Origin: JABDMH01 sp965223165 | Lineage (GTDB): Bacteria; Bacteroidota; Bacteroidia; Chitinophagales; Saprospiraceae | Reading direction: 5' to 3' | Assembly: GCA_965223165.1 (NCBI GenBank) | Contig: CBDCVQ010000016.1 | Coordinates: forward strand, 1-64,000 | Length of the DNA: 64,000 nt | Shown: positions 17,360-26,608 of the stretch, in pieces | How the letters are laid out: each line of letters opens with the position of its first letter | Position numbering within the stretch: position 1 is the stretch's first letter | Program-made: the position numbers and the translations under genes | The notes under the pieces: generated by a model | The model's database searches: none | What the model saw: the letters and a program-made list of their open reading frames with translations, nothing else | Told to the model about the DNA's origin: nothing

Positions 17360-18322
17360 TTATGTTTTCCTCTGCGGGTGATAGCGCTCGATCGCCTCGG
17401 TCAAGGCTTCCAGATTGTACACGTCATAGCGCTCTGTGCTGCTCACGTATTTGTGTCCGGCCATATATTGCACGATGCGTACATCATAAGACTTCAACCA
17501 GTGCCCGATCACCGCGGCTCGGATCACTTGGCCGGATTTGATCTTGCCATTGATCTTTTTCACCGCCCGGAACATGTGGTGCAGGCTGGTCTTGATATTG
17601 GCTGAGCCGCCCTCGCTAAAGAATAACTGCCTCTCTATTTTCGGATCTGGCCTTGCGGGTTTTCGACCGGACTTTTCTAAATATTTGCCACTCCGGATGG
17701 CTTGCAACATCCGTGGCCTAACCACCATCAGGTATGCCTGTAAATCCAGTAGCTGCCGGGCATCCAGGTCCAAGGTGCGGTGGTGACTGCTTCTGGATCC
17801 CATGATATGGATCGTGCCTTCCTTTAGCTGGAGGTGCCTTTCTTCCAGGCGGTGTAACTCTCGGGTGGTGATGGCCTGATAGATCATCAGCCCCAGGATT
17901 ACTTTGTTGCGTTTGGTGCGATCATCCAGCGCCGGATAGGTGTCATAGACGTGCTGTAATTCTGTGTCCTCGATAAAGTGTTGCATGGGCATTCTGCGCT
18001 CTCCCCGGATGCGGATGTGACCGGCTGGGTTAATGCCTAGGTCCAGCGCATTGTAGTAATGATGGATGGCCGTCAAGACCCGGTTTACTTGCTTAATGCT
18101 CATTTCTTCTTTCAATTGAAAAAGAAAATCCTTCAGTAAGGGATAGTTTACTAACTCCGGTTTTGTTTTCTGCTCCTGGGTCCACGCCAGGTACAACCCG
18201 CTATAATTGTAGTACTGCCGGATAGTGTCCGGACTGTATTTTTTCCTTTGTAAATACTGAACCAGCACTTCCAGTTCTGATTCTACTGTCGGGCTAAACT
18301 GGTAGGTCTTTTTTCTGGTCAT
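17360..18322 (-). CDS. Tyrosine recombinase family protein with altered catalytic residues, copy 1
   Basis: The 320-residue protein has a SAM-like core-binding domain (1-95) and a recombinase catalytic fold. The terminal segment VQYMAGHKYVSSTERYDVY supplies the later His and the nucleophile Tyr. However, the box I arginine appears replaced (QAITTREL where QGLRVSEL is expected), and the H of HxxR is Gln (QVIRAAVIGHWL). It overlaps the first recombinase gene by 29 bases. This suggests a partner subunit of a heteromeric recombinase, or a DNA-binding accessory, rather than an independent enzyme. The loss of residues rests on my hand alignment. Confidence 0.82.
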   Translation of the reverse strand: MTRKKTYQFSPTVESELEVLVQYLQRKKYSPDTIRQYYNYSGLYLAWTQEQKTKPELVNYPLLKDFLFQLKEEMSIKQVNRVLTAIHHYYNALDLGINPAGHIRIRGERRMPMQHFIEDTELQHVYDTYPALDDRTKRNKVILGLMIYQAITTRELHRLEERHLQLKEGTIHIMGSRSSHHRTLDLDARQLLDLQAYLMVVRPRMLQAIRSGKYLEKSGRKPARPDPKIERQLFFSEGGSANIKTSLHHMFRAVKKINGKIKSGQVIRAAVIGHWLKSYDVRIVQYMAGHKYVSSTERYDVYNLEALTEAIERYHPQRKT

Positions 18323-19202
18323 GGCGGATGTCTTTTAAGATGTGGGCATATATCTGTGTGGTATCCAGCGTGGTATGGCCCAGTAGTTTGGCGATCTGAT
18401 GCAAGCCCATGCCATTGGCCAAGAGATGGGTTGCGATGCTGTGCCGGAGACTGTGCAGGCCGCAGGGTTTGTCTATGCCGGCTTTGTGCAGTAGCTTTTT
18501 GATTCGTTCGTACAGGGCGCTGCCGCTCATCCTTCGACCTTTGATGCTGATAAAAAACCAGGCTTCTCTTTTGCCGCCCAACAGGCCGGGTCGACCCACG
18601 GTCAGGTAGGTCAGGATGTCTTTTCTCACCTCGCCTAGGATCGGCACGTATCGCTCTCGATAGTTCTTTCCTTTGCGTACATAAAGCAGGTTCTTATCCG
18701 GCATCACATCATCAACCAACAGGTGGGCGCCTTCTGTTCTTCTCAGGGCACAGCCATAGTAGACGGCTAGCATCGCTCGGTCCCGGATGCCTAGTAGATC
18801 ATCGTCCGTAGCTCTGTACAGTCGTTGGATTTCTGTGCGGGTGAGGATCTCATGGTGGGTCACTTCGGTAGACCGGTAGACGATGTTGACCTCTAGATCT
18901 ACGCCTCCTACTTCTCGCAAAAACCTTCTGAACAATCGCAGCGTGCGCAAGTAACTTCTCAGATAACTCACCGACAGACTGCCATACCGGACTTTATTCT
19001 GACGGATTTTTAAATAGTCAAAAAACCTGCTTGCATGTTGTTGCTTGATCTGATGTTCATGACACCAATCGATAAACTCTTCGATGTGCTTGGGGCTGTA
19101 TTTGATCGTCGACGATTCATAATTCTGCAACTCCAACCATTGCCTAAATCCCTGTAGAACACCTGCTTTTTCCTCTCTGGTAAAAAATCCCTTACTGTAC
19201 AT
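18294..19202 (-). CDS. Tyrosine recombinase (integrase), copy 1
   Basis: The 302-residue integrase has an N-terminal core-binding domain (10-100) and a complete catalytic set. These are the Arg in CALRRTEGAHL, the beta-hairpin Lys in VRKGKNYRERYVP, HxxR in LHSLRHSIATHL, and GH plus nucleophile Tyr in KLLGHTTLDTTQIYAHI. It resembles XerC/XerD-type enzymes in size. It begins 21 bases after the primase gene and overlaps the second recombinase gene. It is the best candidate for the enzyme that joins the element to the RHS core. Confidence 0.92.
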   Translation of the reverse strand: MYSKGFFTREEKAGVLQGFRQWLELQNYESSTIKYSPKHIEEFIDWCHEHQIKQQHASRFFDYLKIRQNKVRYGSLSVSYLRSYLRTLRLFRRFLREVGGVDLEVNIVYRSTEVTHHEILTRTEIQRLYRATDDDLLGIRDRAMLAVYYGCALRRTEGAHLLVDDVMPDKNLLYVRKGKNYRERYVPILGEVRKDILTYLTVGRPGLLGGKREAWFFISIKGRRMSGSALYERIKKLLHKAGIDKPCGLHSLRHSIATHLLANGMGLHQIAKLLGHTTLDTTQIYAHILKDIRHDQKKDLPV

Positions 19203-19223
19203 ATCCGTGGGACACTGGGATAC

Positions 19224-19736
19224 TTAGGTTAAGGCATTGATTGCCTGGGACTTATTTATCCCATTTTCGCTGATGGGATACGTTTGGGATACTGGGATAC
19301 CTTGCTTGTTGATCTTCAATAAAATATCCTGTAGGCGCTGATCGATTTGGTTTTTGAGTTGGTCGTATTCCTGGTAGTCGGCGATTTGGTATTCGTAGCC
19401 TCTAAACTTATTGCCGCCCTTGTATTTTAGATAACCGTTGACTTTGAGCTCCCGGATGTGCCGGTGGATCGTGCTGGAGCTGATCCGCAGCTTCTTTCTG
19501 ATCTCCTGGGTGTAAAAGACCTCTCCATTTTTCACCTGGGTTTTGAGTCTTTCCAAGAATAATCTGGCGGCCTTGGTCAGCTCATCGCTCTTGCTGAACA
19601 GCACCTCTTTGAGCAAGCTAAAGGCGGCCTCGATATCCTCCTTGGTTGATTCTATGTACTGCTGGCCAGTTTGCTCATCCGTCCTTACCGGCCGTTGGTA
19701 CTGATGATAAAAGGTGATCGTTTCGATAAAGCTCAG
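19224..19736 (-). pseudogene. C-terminal part of the primase-helicase, separated by an IS (copy 1)
   Basis: This part equals the last 170 codons of the intact gene at 30184-32799. It includes the winged-helix tail YTQEIRKKLRISSSTIHRH. It is cut off from the N-terminal part (21284-23391) by an IS3-family insertion with CTCAG duplicated on both sides. No promoter serves it, so it should be inactive. The downstream recombinase genes now lie behind the IS and may depend on a promoter within the IS. Confidence 0.9.
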
Positions 19737-19890
19737 TGGTTTGACCCCCTAAATATCAGACTTTCGTTACAGGATTAAAGAATAGGATTTCAAATATGCA
19801 TAATTTTGCTGTTTAAGGGAAACGACCGACGGTGACCTTTGTACCGATGGTCTAGAAATGGCAGTTACATTAAGAGCTGCCATTTTTGCT

Positions 19891-21108
19891 TTAAGAAGCT
19901 TTTCTAGCTTCTTTGGATAAGGGAAACTCCCTCAGGATTCCTTTACCCGATAGTTGCCAATATGGCACTGAGATTTTGAATTTTGTTTTTCCTTTTTCCG
20001 TCTGGTACATTGTGACCATACCTTTGTTCCAGAGTTCCCAGAAGACCAATGGTGGTAGGCAGGCTATAGAGCCATGTAATCTGACCTTATTGTACTTGGC
20101 GTAAAATCGTTCCAGCGTGGCTTGGAGCTGCTCTAAGGTGTCAAAGTAGAACCGGTCCAGGTGTTCTGATAAGATAGAATGAAAGCTTTCTATGTGTCCA
20201 TTCTGCTCGGGGCAATATGGGTAGGTAAACACCTGGTTCAAGCCGTTTTCTGCTAGGAATTCTCGCACCATGGTGGCGGCAAACTGAGGACCGTTGTCAT
20301 TTCTAATTTCTACGGCCAACCCTTTGTCTTTTAGATCTGCCGGCTGTAAGTAATGCTCAATGACATACTCCCATGCGGCACGTACCTCATGCTGAGTCAT
20401 ATGGTATGCCGAGCTCTTGTACAGTATGGTGCGGGTGAATGTATCGATGATATTAAGAATGTACGCCGAGCGCGCATATTCCTCCACCCACACCTGCTTG
20501 ATGTCCATGGATAAGATTTCCAATGGCCGGCTTGGTTGCACTTTCCTGCCACGTACCCTGTTCTTGCCCGTAGGCCGAATCCGTCTGCGTAGCAACCCAT
20601 TTTCCTTCATCAGCCGATACACTTTCTTTGTGCCGATCATATAACCTAACAGCATCATCGCTGCGGTCATCCGCTTATAGCCATATTGAGTGTCTGGATC
20701 CTCCAGTACTCTTTCCATCTGCTCAACTACTTGGTTGTTCGCCACTACCTCACGGGTGGTCTCATCTATGTACTTGACCGTCTTGTTGCTTACCGGACGG
20801 CCTGGCCTTTTGCTACCCTGGGATCGCTTATGATAGTATTGATTCCTGCTCAATCCTGCCAACGCCAAGGCCTTATCCACTCTTAGCCCTTCTGACACAT
20901 ATTGTCGCACTAACGCCTTCTTTTCTCCCACAGTGGTCGGTTTTTTTTTATGATCTCCTGTTGCATCTTGATCTTTAAGTCCTTCTCCACCAGCAATTCC
21001 TTGAGGGTCGCATTCTCTTTTTCTAAGCAGCGTATCTGTTTCAACCGAGCTTTGGTCATCCCATAATCCATCCCCTTCTCGCCCATCTGTTCGTACTTCT
21101 TCCTCCAC
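19891..21108 (-). CDS. IS3-family transposase orfB (DDE integrase)
   Basis: The functional part begins around residue 57. It has an HTH_21-like region (RPGRPVSNKTV), then an rve DDE core with Asp in LSMDIKQVW, Asp in EIRNDNGPQF, and Glu in PEQNGHIESFHS. The about 55 N-terminal residues are orfA overlap read in this frame. It is expressed as a fusion with orfA by -1 frameshifting at an A-rich run near 20941-20950 (codons ATA AAA AAA AAC in orfA). Confidence 0.9.
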   Translation of the reverse strand: MEEEVRTDGREGDGLWDDQSSVETDTLLRKRECDPQGIAGGEGLKDQDATGDHKKKPTTVGEKKALVRQYVSEGLRVDKALALAGLSRNQYYHKRSQGSKRPGRPVSNKTVKYIDETTREVVANNQVVEQMERVLEDPDTQYGYKRMTAAMMLLGYMIGTKKVYRLMKENGLLRRRIRPTGKNRVRGRKVQPSRPLEILSMDIKQVWVEEYARSAYILNIIDTFTRTILYKSSAYHMTQHEVRAAWEYVIEHYLQPADLKDKGLAVEIRNDNGPQFAATMVREFLAENGLNQVFTYPYCPEQNGHIESFHSILSEHLDRFYFDTLEQLQATLERFYAKYNKVRLHGSIACLPPLVFWELWNKGMVTMYQTEKGKTKFKISVPYWQLSGKGILREFPLSKEARKAS

Positions 21109-21224
21109 GAATAGTACGTCGCTGGATAGACCCCATGCTTATCTAAGGTCTTCTTTACCCCTTCTGCCTTGGCCTCTTTCAGTATCAGCAGCTTCTTCTC
21201 TTTGCTAAATGTCCGTCTAGTCAT
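20910..21224 (-). CDS. IS3-family transposase orfA (helix-turn-helix)
   Basis: This 104-residue HTH/leucine-zipper protein (TFSKEKKLLILKEAKAEG, then YPATYYSWRKKYEQMG) is typical of IS3 orfA. It overlaps orfB by about 200 bases. The run of eight adenines on the coding strand shortly before its stop fits the -1 slippery site used to make the OrfAB transposase. Confidence 0.88.
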   Translation of the reverse strand: MTRRTFSKEKKLLILKEAKAEGVKKTLDKHGVYPATYYSWRKKYEQMGEKGMDYGMTKARLKQIRCLEKENATLKELLVEKDLKIKMQQEIIKKNRPLWEKRRR

Positions 21225-21283
21225 AGCGTAAAATTACAGTTATTTATCTGTAACTCTGTCTGACCAATTAGAGGGCTGAAACA

Positions 21284-23391
21284 CTCAGCAATAACAGCAG
21301 CGTGCGTCTCGGCTTAAATACCTCCTTGGGTAGATCGATGATTTCTGCATAAGGGTTGACCACTTTGATGGGCTTCAGGAGCCTCTGCACGTTTTTGAGG
21401 TTGGCTCTGATCTGCTCTTCCTCTGCTTGATTGACTTTGCCTGAGCTGAGGGATTTTTGGTAGGTCATGATGCGTTTGTCTTGCTCGCTGCTGCCATCGA
21501 TGTACAGCAAGATGCAGCGGTTGGCATTATCTTCGTACACGCGCTCCCGGGTCGTGCAACCACTGACACAGACCGGTCCTTCCACGCGCAGCGTGATAGT
21601 TTTTAGATTGCCTTTGTTGTCCTTGAGGGTGACCGTTTTGCTGATGCGTCTTTTGGTCTGTAGTTCGCGCAAGGGGTAGAGCACATTTTCTGCGCCGTCC
21701 AGATCCTCGATCAGGATCAGTTTGTGTTTGAGCTCTTCGCGACCGAAGTAGTAGAGGGCATTATCGCTCAGGGTGGTGATCTCGATTTTGTCTTCCTCCG
21801 GGATTAGCTCGCTCACCCTTTCTTGCAGGTAGGTTTTGCCCGTGCCCGATGCGCCCAGGCACATGATGTGCAGCGGCTTTTCTCGTTTGCGGGAGGTGTA
21901 GGCCAGGTAGGCGATCAGGCTGTTATTGGTCTCGCCGACGATGCCGCTGCCGGCGATGTCGGTCAGGGTGTTGCGCAGCAGCTTGGGATCTTTTAGGTAC
22001 TTCAGTGCCTCGGTCCTTTGGGCTTCGGTCATTACTTTGATCTCGGCTTTTTTGGGCTTGAGTTGCTCTAGCTTTTGGTGGCGGTACTGCTCAAGTGCTC
22101 CGGTCAGGTCGCTAAGCGTCCTTTCTGCCTCGGTGGTGCTGATCTCCTGGCTCTCGGCGATCTTTTGGGTGAGTTGTGCCACCTGGTTGCCGTGGTACAG
22201 ATCCAGGCTATGGCGAACCGGTAGATGGTGGCTGTGGCCTCGTTTTTCCACTTTTAGAGTGACTCGCAGGCGATCCAGGCCGTGGATCTTGATGCCGCCC
22301 AGGATGGTGATGTGCAGGCTCTGGCTTTGGTAGTAGAGTAACTCCGGGTTTTCGGTGTTCAGCTTGCCACTTGACATCGACTGATTCTGCTGAGCTTTTT
22401 GTTTTTCAATTGAAAAAAGAAGAACTCTATTATCGATCAGGTGCTGGAGGATTCCTGGATCGTGTGATTGTACCAGGCTGTTGGGATCTTCGCCCTCCGG
22501 CGTAGCCACCTGGCTGATCGTGATACCGGGCCTTAGCTCTTGCAGCCGCTTGGTGTATTTTTCAACTGCTACCTTACCGGCATCATCACCGTCAAAAAAC
22601 AAGATCGCCTCTTCGAGCTGCTCCAGATCTTCGATCGCTTGCTTATGCTCCCCGGTAAATCCATTGGTACCGTACAGTGCGAGCACTGGATCGGATAGGT
22701 GCTGCGATAGGGTGGCCGCATCGATGATGCTTTCTGTTAGGATCAGCCTGGTAATATCTGATTTTGGATAGCCCGGATATAGTCCTCTTAGGCCTCCTGC
22801 TAGATAGAAGTGTTTTGATTTTGCCGAGTCGCTGACCGCTCTGCCGTAGATGCTTACGATTTGACCTTGCTTATTCTTGGTAGGGAAGATCAGGCAGTTT
22901 TTGATTTTGTAGAGCCCCAGCTTTTCGGCGTTTTGCTGTAGGTCTTTGTTCCAGCTTCTGCCTACCTGGTAGCTGCAATAGCCGATGCCCAAGCGCTCGT
23001 GATCTAGTCCTCGTCCCTGTGCATAGTCTTTGGCTTTCTTGCTGCGCTGGATGGCGTGTAGGCTGCCCTGATAGTACTTGGTCAGGATGGCGATCGTACT
23101 GAGCTGAGTATAGCTGGGATAGTTTGGATCGATCATCGATTTGGCTCGCACTATCGCTTCGTGCTTGGTACAGCCTTCCATCCTTTGGATCATTTCGATT
23201 TGATCTCCACTGCCGGCTGTGCAATTGGACGAGAAGCAGATCCAGGTGTTAGTCTTGGGGTAGATCTGCAGGCTGGGAGTCTTGTCGTTGTGCCACGGAC
23301 AGACCAGGCGATTGTTTCTATCGGGAGTCAGGTTGTAAGAATCCAGGACGGTTTGGATAGTGAGGCGGGATTTGATTTCACTGATGGTCAT
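21284..23391 (-). pseudogene. N-terminal part of the primase-helicase, truncated by an IS (copy 1)
   Basis: This part equals the first about 700 codons of the intact gene in copy 2. It includes the CHC2 zinc finger, TOPRIM and P-loop ATPase regions. The frame continues a few codons into the IS and stops at 21268. It keeps the native promoter region, so a truncated protein lacking the winged-helix tail could still be made. Confidence 0.9.
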
Positions 23392-23544
23392 CGATCAACT
23401 TTTCTTGCAAAAAGTTTCTTGTTACGTTTCAGTGACAAAAGTAAACCATTCGTTCCAAATTAGCAACACTTTTCCTAATTGCTTATCACGTTTAACTGCC
23501 GTACTTTTGAACTATTCGTACAGTAAACTGACTTTTAAGCACCT
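23392..23544. promoter_or_regulatory. Divergent promoter/operator between primase and XRE regulator (copy 1)
   Basis: This AT-rich 153-base region lies between divergent genes. It contains an inverted repeat, GTTTAACTGCCGTAC (23490-23504) against GTACAGTAAAC (23518-23528), with arms 13 bases apart, just before the regulator's start. That is a reasonable operator for the XRE protein controlling itself and the element's replication operon. A related half-site (CGTTTCAGTGAC) lies nearer the primase. Copy 2 has the same sequence at 32800-32952. Confidence 0.5.
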
Positions 23545-23883
23545 ATGAGTGTAAAATTTGGCGATAGAGTGATGCTGGCCCGCAAAGAAAAAGGCTTTTC
23601 TCGTGAGGAGTTGGCCAAGATGATTGGCACCTCAGGCCCAATCATTGGACGTTACGAACGTAACGACATGATGCCATCCGTCGAGATTGCCACTAAAATC
23701 GCTGAAGCGCTAGAGGTCAGTTTGGATTACTTGGTGGGTAAGTCGTCCTTAATCCTAAAGGATAAATCCATGCTTGATAGACTGGAAGATATCGCCAAAC
23801 TCCCTTCCATGAAGCAAAAGGAACTGTTTAATGTCTTGGATGCCTATCTGAGAGACTACAAAACCAGTACCGCCTACAGGTAG
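23545..23883 (+). CDS. XRE-family transcriptional regulator, copy 1
   Basis: The 112-residue protein has an N-terminal helix-turn-helix of the Cro/CI type (about 5-62: RVMLARKEKGFSREELAKM, then ALEVSLDYLVGK). A short alpha-helical C-terminal part (70-112) probably dimerises. It is divergent from the primase gene with a 153-base regulatory region between. It converges on the immunity gene, with a strong hairpin in between. It is the likely master repressor of the element. A decayed homologue at 12690-12991 occupies the equivalent place beside the displaced tip. Confidence 0.9.
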   Translation: MSVKFGDRVMLARKEKGFSREELAKMIGTSGPIIGRYERNDMMPSVEIATKIAEALEVSLDYLVGKSSLILKDKSMLDRLEDIAKLPSMKQKELFNVLDAYLRDYKTSTAYR

Positions 23884-23968
23884 ACTGGATATGTGCACTG
23901 TCACCGTGGATCAGCTCGTCAATCATAGCGTAGGTGTCCTAAATTGAGTCCATTTCCTCTTGATATCA

Positions 23969-23991
23969 CTTTGAAGTTGGAAACTTCAAAG
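23969..23991. terminator. Hairpin between convergent XRE and immunity genes (copy 1)
   Basis: A perfect 10-bp stem, CTTTGAAGTT / AACTTCAAAG, has a GGA loop. It lies between the stop codons of two convergent genes. There is no strong U-tract, so I call it a probable bidirectional terminator or barrier. It is repeated at 33377-33399. Confidence 0.5.
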
Positions 23992-24044
23992 ACCGTCACA
24001 GCGTAACAGAGCGAACACTTCGGACAGTGCGTGGGAAATTCAAT

Positions 24045-24431
24045 TCAAAATTCGATCCATCGAAAGACTAATAAGGGAGCTAGGAAAATTATAATCATCG
24101 CCAATCCTCCAAGACCTGGGGCAGAATGATAATCCATAATTGAAATCTTTGATGGAAATTTCTTAGAATACTTGATATCAACGACTTTACCCACATCTAA
24201 TTCTTCCAAGTATAATTCATTGCCTTCCCTGAAAGACACACTTACTTCTTTGCCCAAATCTTCGTGATAATAGTTTACATGAACTCTCTTTTGCTCTATT
24301 TGCACTATTTCTCCCTGTCCTACCACTTGATCACAATAGAATACTATACCTGGAACGTAATAATATAAACTCCATAGTAGAAATCCTATATACATTAGTA
24401 AGAGTACAATTCTATGTTTTGACGCTTTCAT
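24045..24431 (-). CDS. DUF3592-like membrane protein, candidate immunity protein 2 (copy 1)
   Basis: The 128-residue protein has two membrane helices: about 8-28 (RIVLLLMYIGFLLWSLYYY) and 105-125 (GLAMIIIFLAPLLVFRW). They enclose a beta-rich domain (VVGQGEIVQIEQKRVHVNYY) that resembles DUF3592. It overlaps the stop of the RHS tip gene by 4 bases, the usual coupling of immunity to toxin. A membrane immunity protein fits a membrane-active toxin. The immunity role is inferred from position. Confidence 0.65.
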   Translation of the reverse strand: MKASKHRIVLLLMYIGFLLWSLYYYVPGIVFYCDQVVGQGEIVQIEQKRVHVNYYHEDLGKEVSVSFREGNELYLEELDVGKVVDIKYSKKFPSKISIMDYHSAPGLGGLAMIIIFLAPLLVFRWIEF

Positions 24432-25258
24432 TGCTTTTCCCTCCTACTATTTGCAGCACTTCTTACTGAACCATTCACCGTTCCTGATACTGCCTGAGCT
24501 CCTGATTGGACAGCTGTATTTACTCTTTGCTGACCCGCAGCAATTGTTTCTTGCTTCGCAGCCTTCCTTGCAGCCTGGAATTGTGCTTTTGTTCCTCCCG
24601 CTGCTTTTACTTGTTTTCCCGCTGCTTTTTGAGCTGCTTTTACTGTCTCCCTTGAAGCACCAAGTAAACTACTTGCTGATTCAGATAGAGTTCCTTTGAG
24701 TGCTTGTCCTGCTCCAGCAGCGGCAACATTTAATGGACCTGCAATTGCTCCATTTACTGCGATTGCCTCACCATCAAAGTCTCCAGCAGCTCTAGTGCCA
24801 TCTGCCATATCCAATACCTGACTTGTTGTTTCTCCAGCTACTCCAGAAGCTACACCAACTCCGGCAGTTGCGGCAATTCCCCCGGCTGTCCCAATACCAC
24901 CTGCAGCAGCTATTAAACCTGCCCCTGAACCAACAACTGCACCTGCCACAGCACCGGCTACCGCAGCTTTACCCACTTCTCTTAAACTAACTTTCTCTCC
25001 TCTCCACCAAGAACCAATTGCCTTTGAGGCACCACCTACTACACCTCCCACAACTGCACCTATTCCAGCAGTAACACAATTCGGACAGTTTCCATCAGGA
25101 TCATCGTACCGGATGGGATTATTCCACATTGCTGCATAAGGTGACTTATCTACTTGATTAGGATCGTCGGCAAGTTTGTCGACAGACGTAAACCTTCCCA
25201 CACTCGGATCATAGAACCGGGCGCCATAATCGTACACCTTCCCAGCCCTCAAAACCAC
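24428..25258 (-). CDS. Orphan RHS tip 2 (duplicate cassette at the element junction)
   Basis: From the core motif YDYGARFYDPSVGRFTSVD onward this is the same sequence as the C-terminal 268 residues of the full RHS protein at 33836-40462. The first eight residues (VVLRAGKV, GTG start) come from the left arm of copy 2. It lacks the signal peptide and the RHS shell, so it is a silent cassette or the joined-ends form of the element. After the core it is a Gly/Ala-rich hydrophobic region (about 60-150), then an Ala/Lys/Gln-rich helical tail. Confidence 0.85.
   Translation of the reverse strand: MVLRAGKVYDYGARFYDPSVGRFTSVDKLADDPNQVDKSPYAAMWNNPIRYDDPDGNCPNCVTAGIGAVVGGVVGGASKAIGSWWRGEKVSLREVGKAAVAGAVAGAVVGSGAGLIAAAGGIGTAGGIAATAGVGVASGVAGETTSQVLDMADGTRAAGDFDGEAIAVNGAIAGPLNVAAAGAGQALKGTLSESASSLLGASRETVKAAQKAAGKQVKAAGGTKAQFQAARKAAKQETIAAGQQRVNTAVQSGAQAVSGTVNGSVRSAANSRREKQ
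25227..25235. repeat. Shared junction core, site 2 (copy 1 / copy 2)
   Basis: GTACGATTA on the minus strand at the boundary between the tandem copies. Upstream is the left arm of copy 2; downstream is tip 2. This arrangement equals the joint expected in a circular form of the element (attP-like). Confidence 0.6.
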
Positions 25259-26608
25259 CGCCCAAGACTTCTCCTGGGTCCTCCAATGTAACGACTTCCA
25301 AACGATTTGTCATGTCTAGATGTGATCCATTTTCTTTTCAACTGAGGCTCGATTTCAATTGAAAAAAGAAAAGTTGATCATCGCATTTGGACGGATTCAT
25401 CAGCGCTCCAAGGCCAACCCGCAACGCAGTTATAAGGTGTTCGTCGCGATAGCTGGCGCAAAAAGTCATGCCAGCTCACTGCGTTCGAGCACGCCAGGAT
25501 AAACCCAGGCTTGTCATGCCTTTTGCATGGCCAGCTATGCTCCTCACGCGCAGCTCTCGGTATGTGCATAGAGCCTAAAGCTTTGTCAGCAAACAAGAGA
25601 TCTATACCCAGGCACTATTCACATCCCTACGCTGCTACTTGATTTGGCGGGCTGCGCATGCCACCTTCGGCCCTTCGGGCTGCTTCGCAGTACTGGCCTC
25701 TACCCCCGATGCTCGGGGTCTCGTTGCCAGACCTCGGTGGCGCCCGCAGTAGCCCGCATAACTGCGTTTTTGCCAGCCCTCATAAACGTACGTTCCGTAA
25801 TGAACAGAGGGTAGGATTTGAAGCCATCGTAAGCCTCCTTTTTGCGGGAGGGTTGCCCGGTCAAGGTTTCTCCGCAGCGCAGGGCTTTGTGGGATGGGCG
25901 GGGAACTCGTCTTGACCTTGACGGGGCAGGGGGCGGATATATCTTTGCGCACGATGGCTTCAGATCCGGCTTCGAGCAGTGCCGCCTAATTTCCATAGCC
26001 TGGCTGACGCTTTTATCCCTCTCCAGCAAAGATAAGCTTAGGCTCTCCTCACCCTCCAACCCCGCGCTTTTGAGTTGCTTACGAGGGAAAAAAGCTAGGG
26101 ATCTGGTTAGCGCTGGGCACAGGTTATTTGACGCGAGCCGTCCGCGAGTGCGAACGAGGCCACAGACAGAGGAACCTGAGTTACCGACGGTGGCTGGCTG
26201 TGTGGTGCGCAGCACTCCGAAGGACCGAGTGAGCCCGCAGGCGAGCACATAAAACATGGGTAGCGGCCAGGCCTCAAAAAGGGACCTGTGCGTCAGCACA
26301 CCATAAAGAGGCCTGGAGAGAGCTGCCGTGACGAGGACGCGCAACCACGAGAAGATGGCAACCAGGGAGCACCTACCGGAGCGCACCTGGTGGTGCTATG
26401 CAAGGCCGCAGCGAAGCAAGCCGTAGGGTAGCCTTGCAGAGCAGCCATCTGAACTGGGGTGAGCACCGCAGGCACACCGCTTTACCTGTGTGGGATGGCC
26501 CTGGCGCGTGGGGGATTATTTGTCCTTCTTAAAGCCGATCGGACTTCTGGAGGGTATCACATTTTGTGATACCACCTAGTCTATTTCTTCCTCCGTCACT
26601 TTAAATCA
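25236..26608. other. Left arm of the element, long non-coding region (copy 2)
   Basis: Sequence as at 14276-15648, with the same hairpins (including the 9-bp hairpin at 26553-26573) and no convincing gene. Conservation of 1.37 kb without a reading frame in both copies is expected from recent duplication, so it does not by itself prove function. Confidence 0.5.

Larger units (their letters stand above)
19737..21283 (-). mobile_element. IS3-family insertion sequence inside the primase gene
   Basis: This 1547-base element is flanked by the 5-base duplication CTCAG (19732-19736 and 21284-21288). The intact allele in copy 2 (30676-30710) has a single CTCAG, which fixes the borders. The imperfect terminal repeats start TGGTTTGACCCCCTAA and, inverted at the right end, TGTTTCAGCCCTCTAA. 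It encodes overlapping orfA and orfB on the minus strand. Confidence 0.9.
14276..25235 (-). mobile_element. RHS-core-targeting mobile element, copy 1 (interrupted by IS3-family element)
   Basis: This 10960-base unit is bounded by the 9-base core at both ends. It contains, from its left end, a 1.4-kb non-coding arm, DUF1016 nuclease, JAB protein, two tyrosine recombinases, primase-helicase (split by an IS), XRE regulator, an immunity candidate, and an RHS tip running out at the right end. Apart from the 1547-base IS plus 5-base duplication it matches copy 2 in every stretch I compared. No relaxase, coupling protein or conjugation gene is present, so it is not self-transmissible by conjugation. 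Confidence 0.75.
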
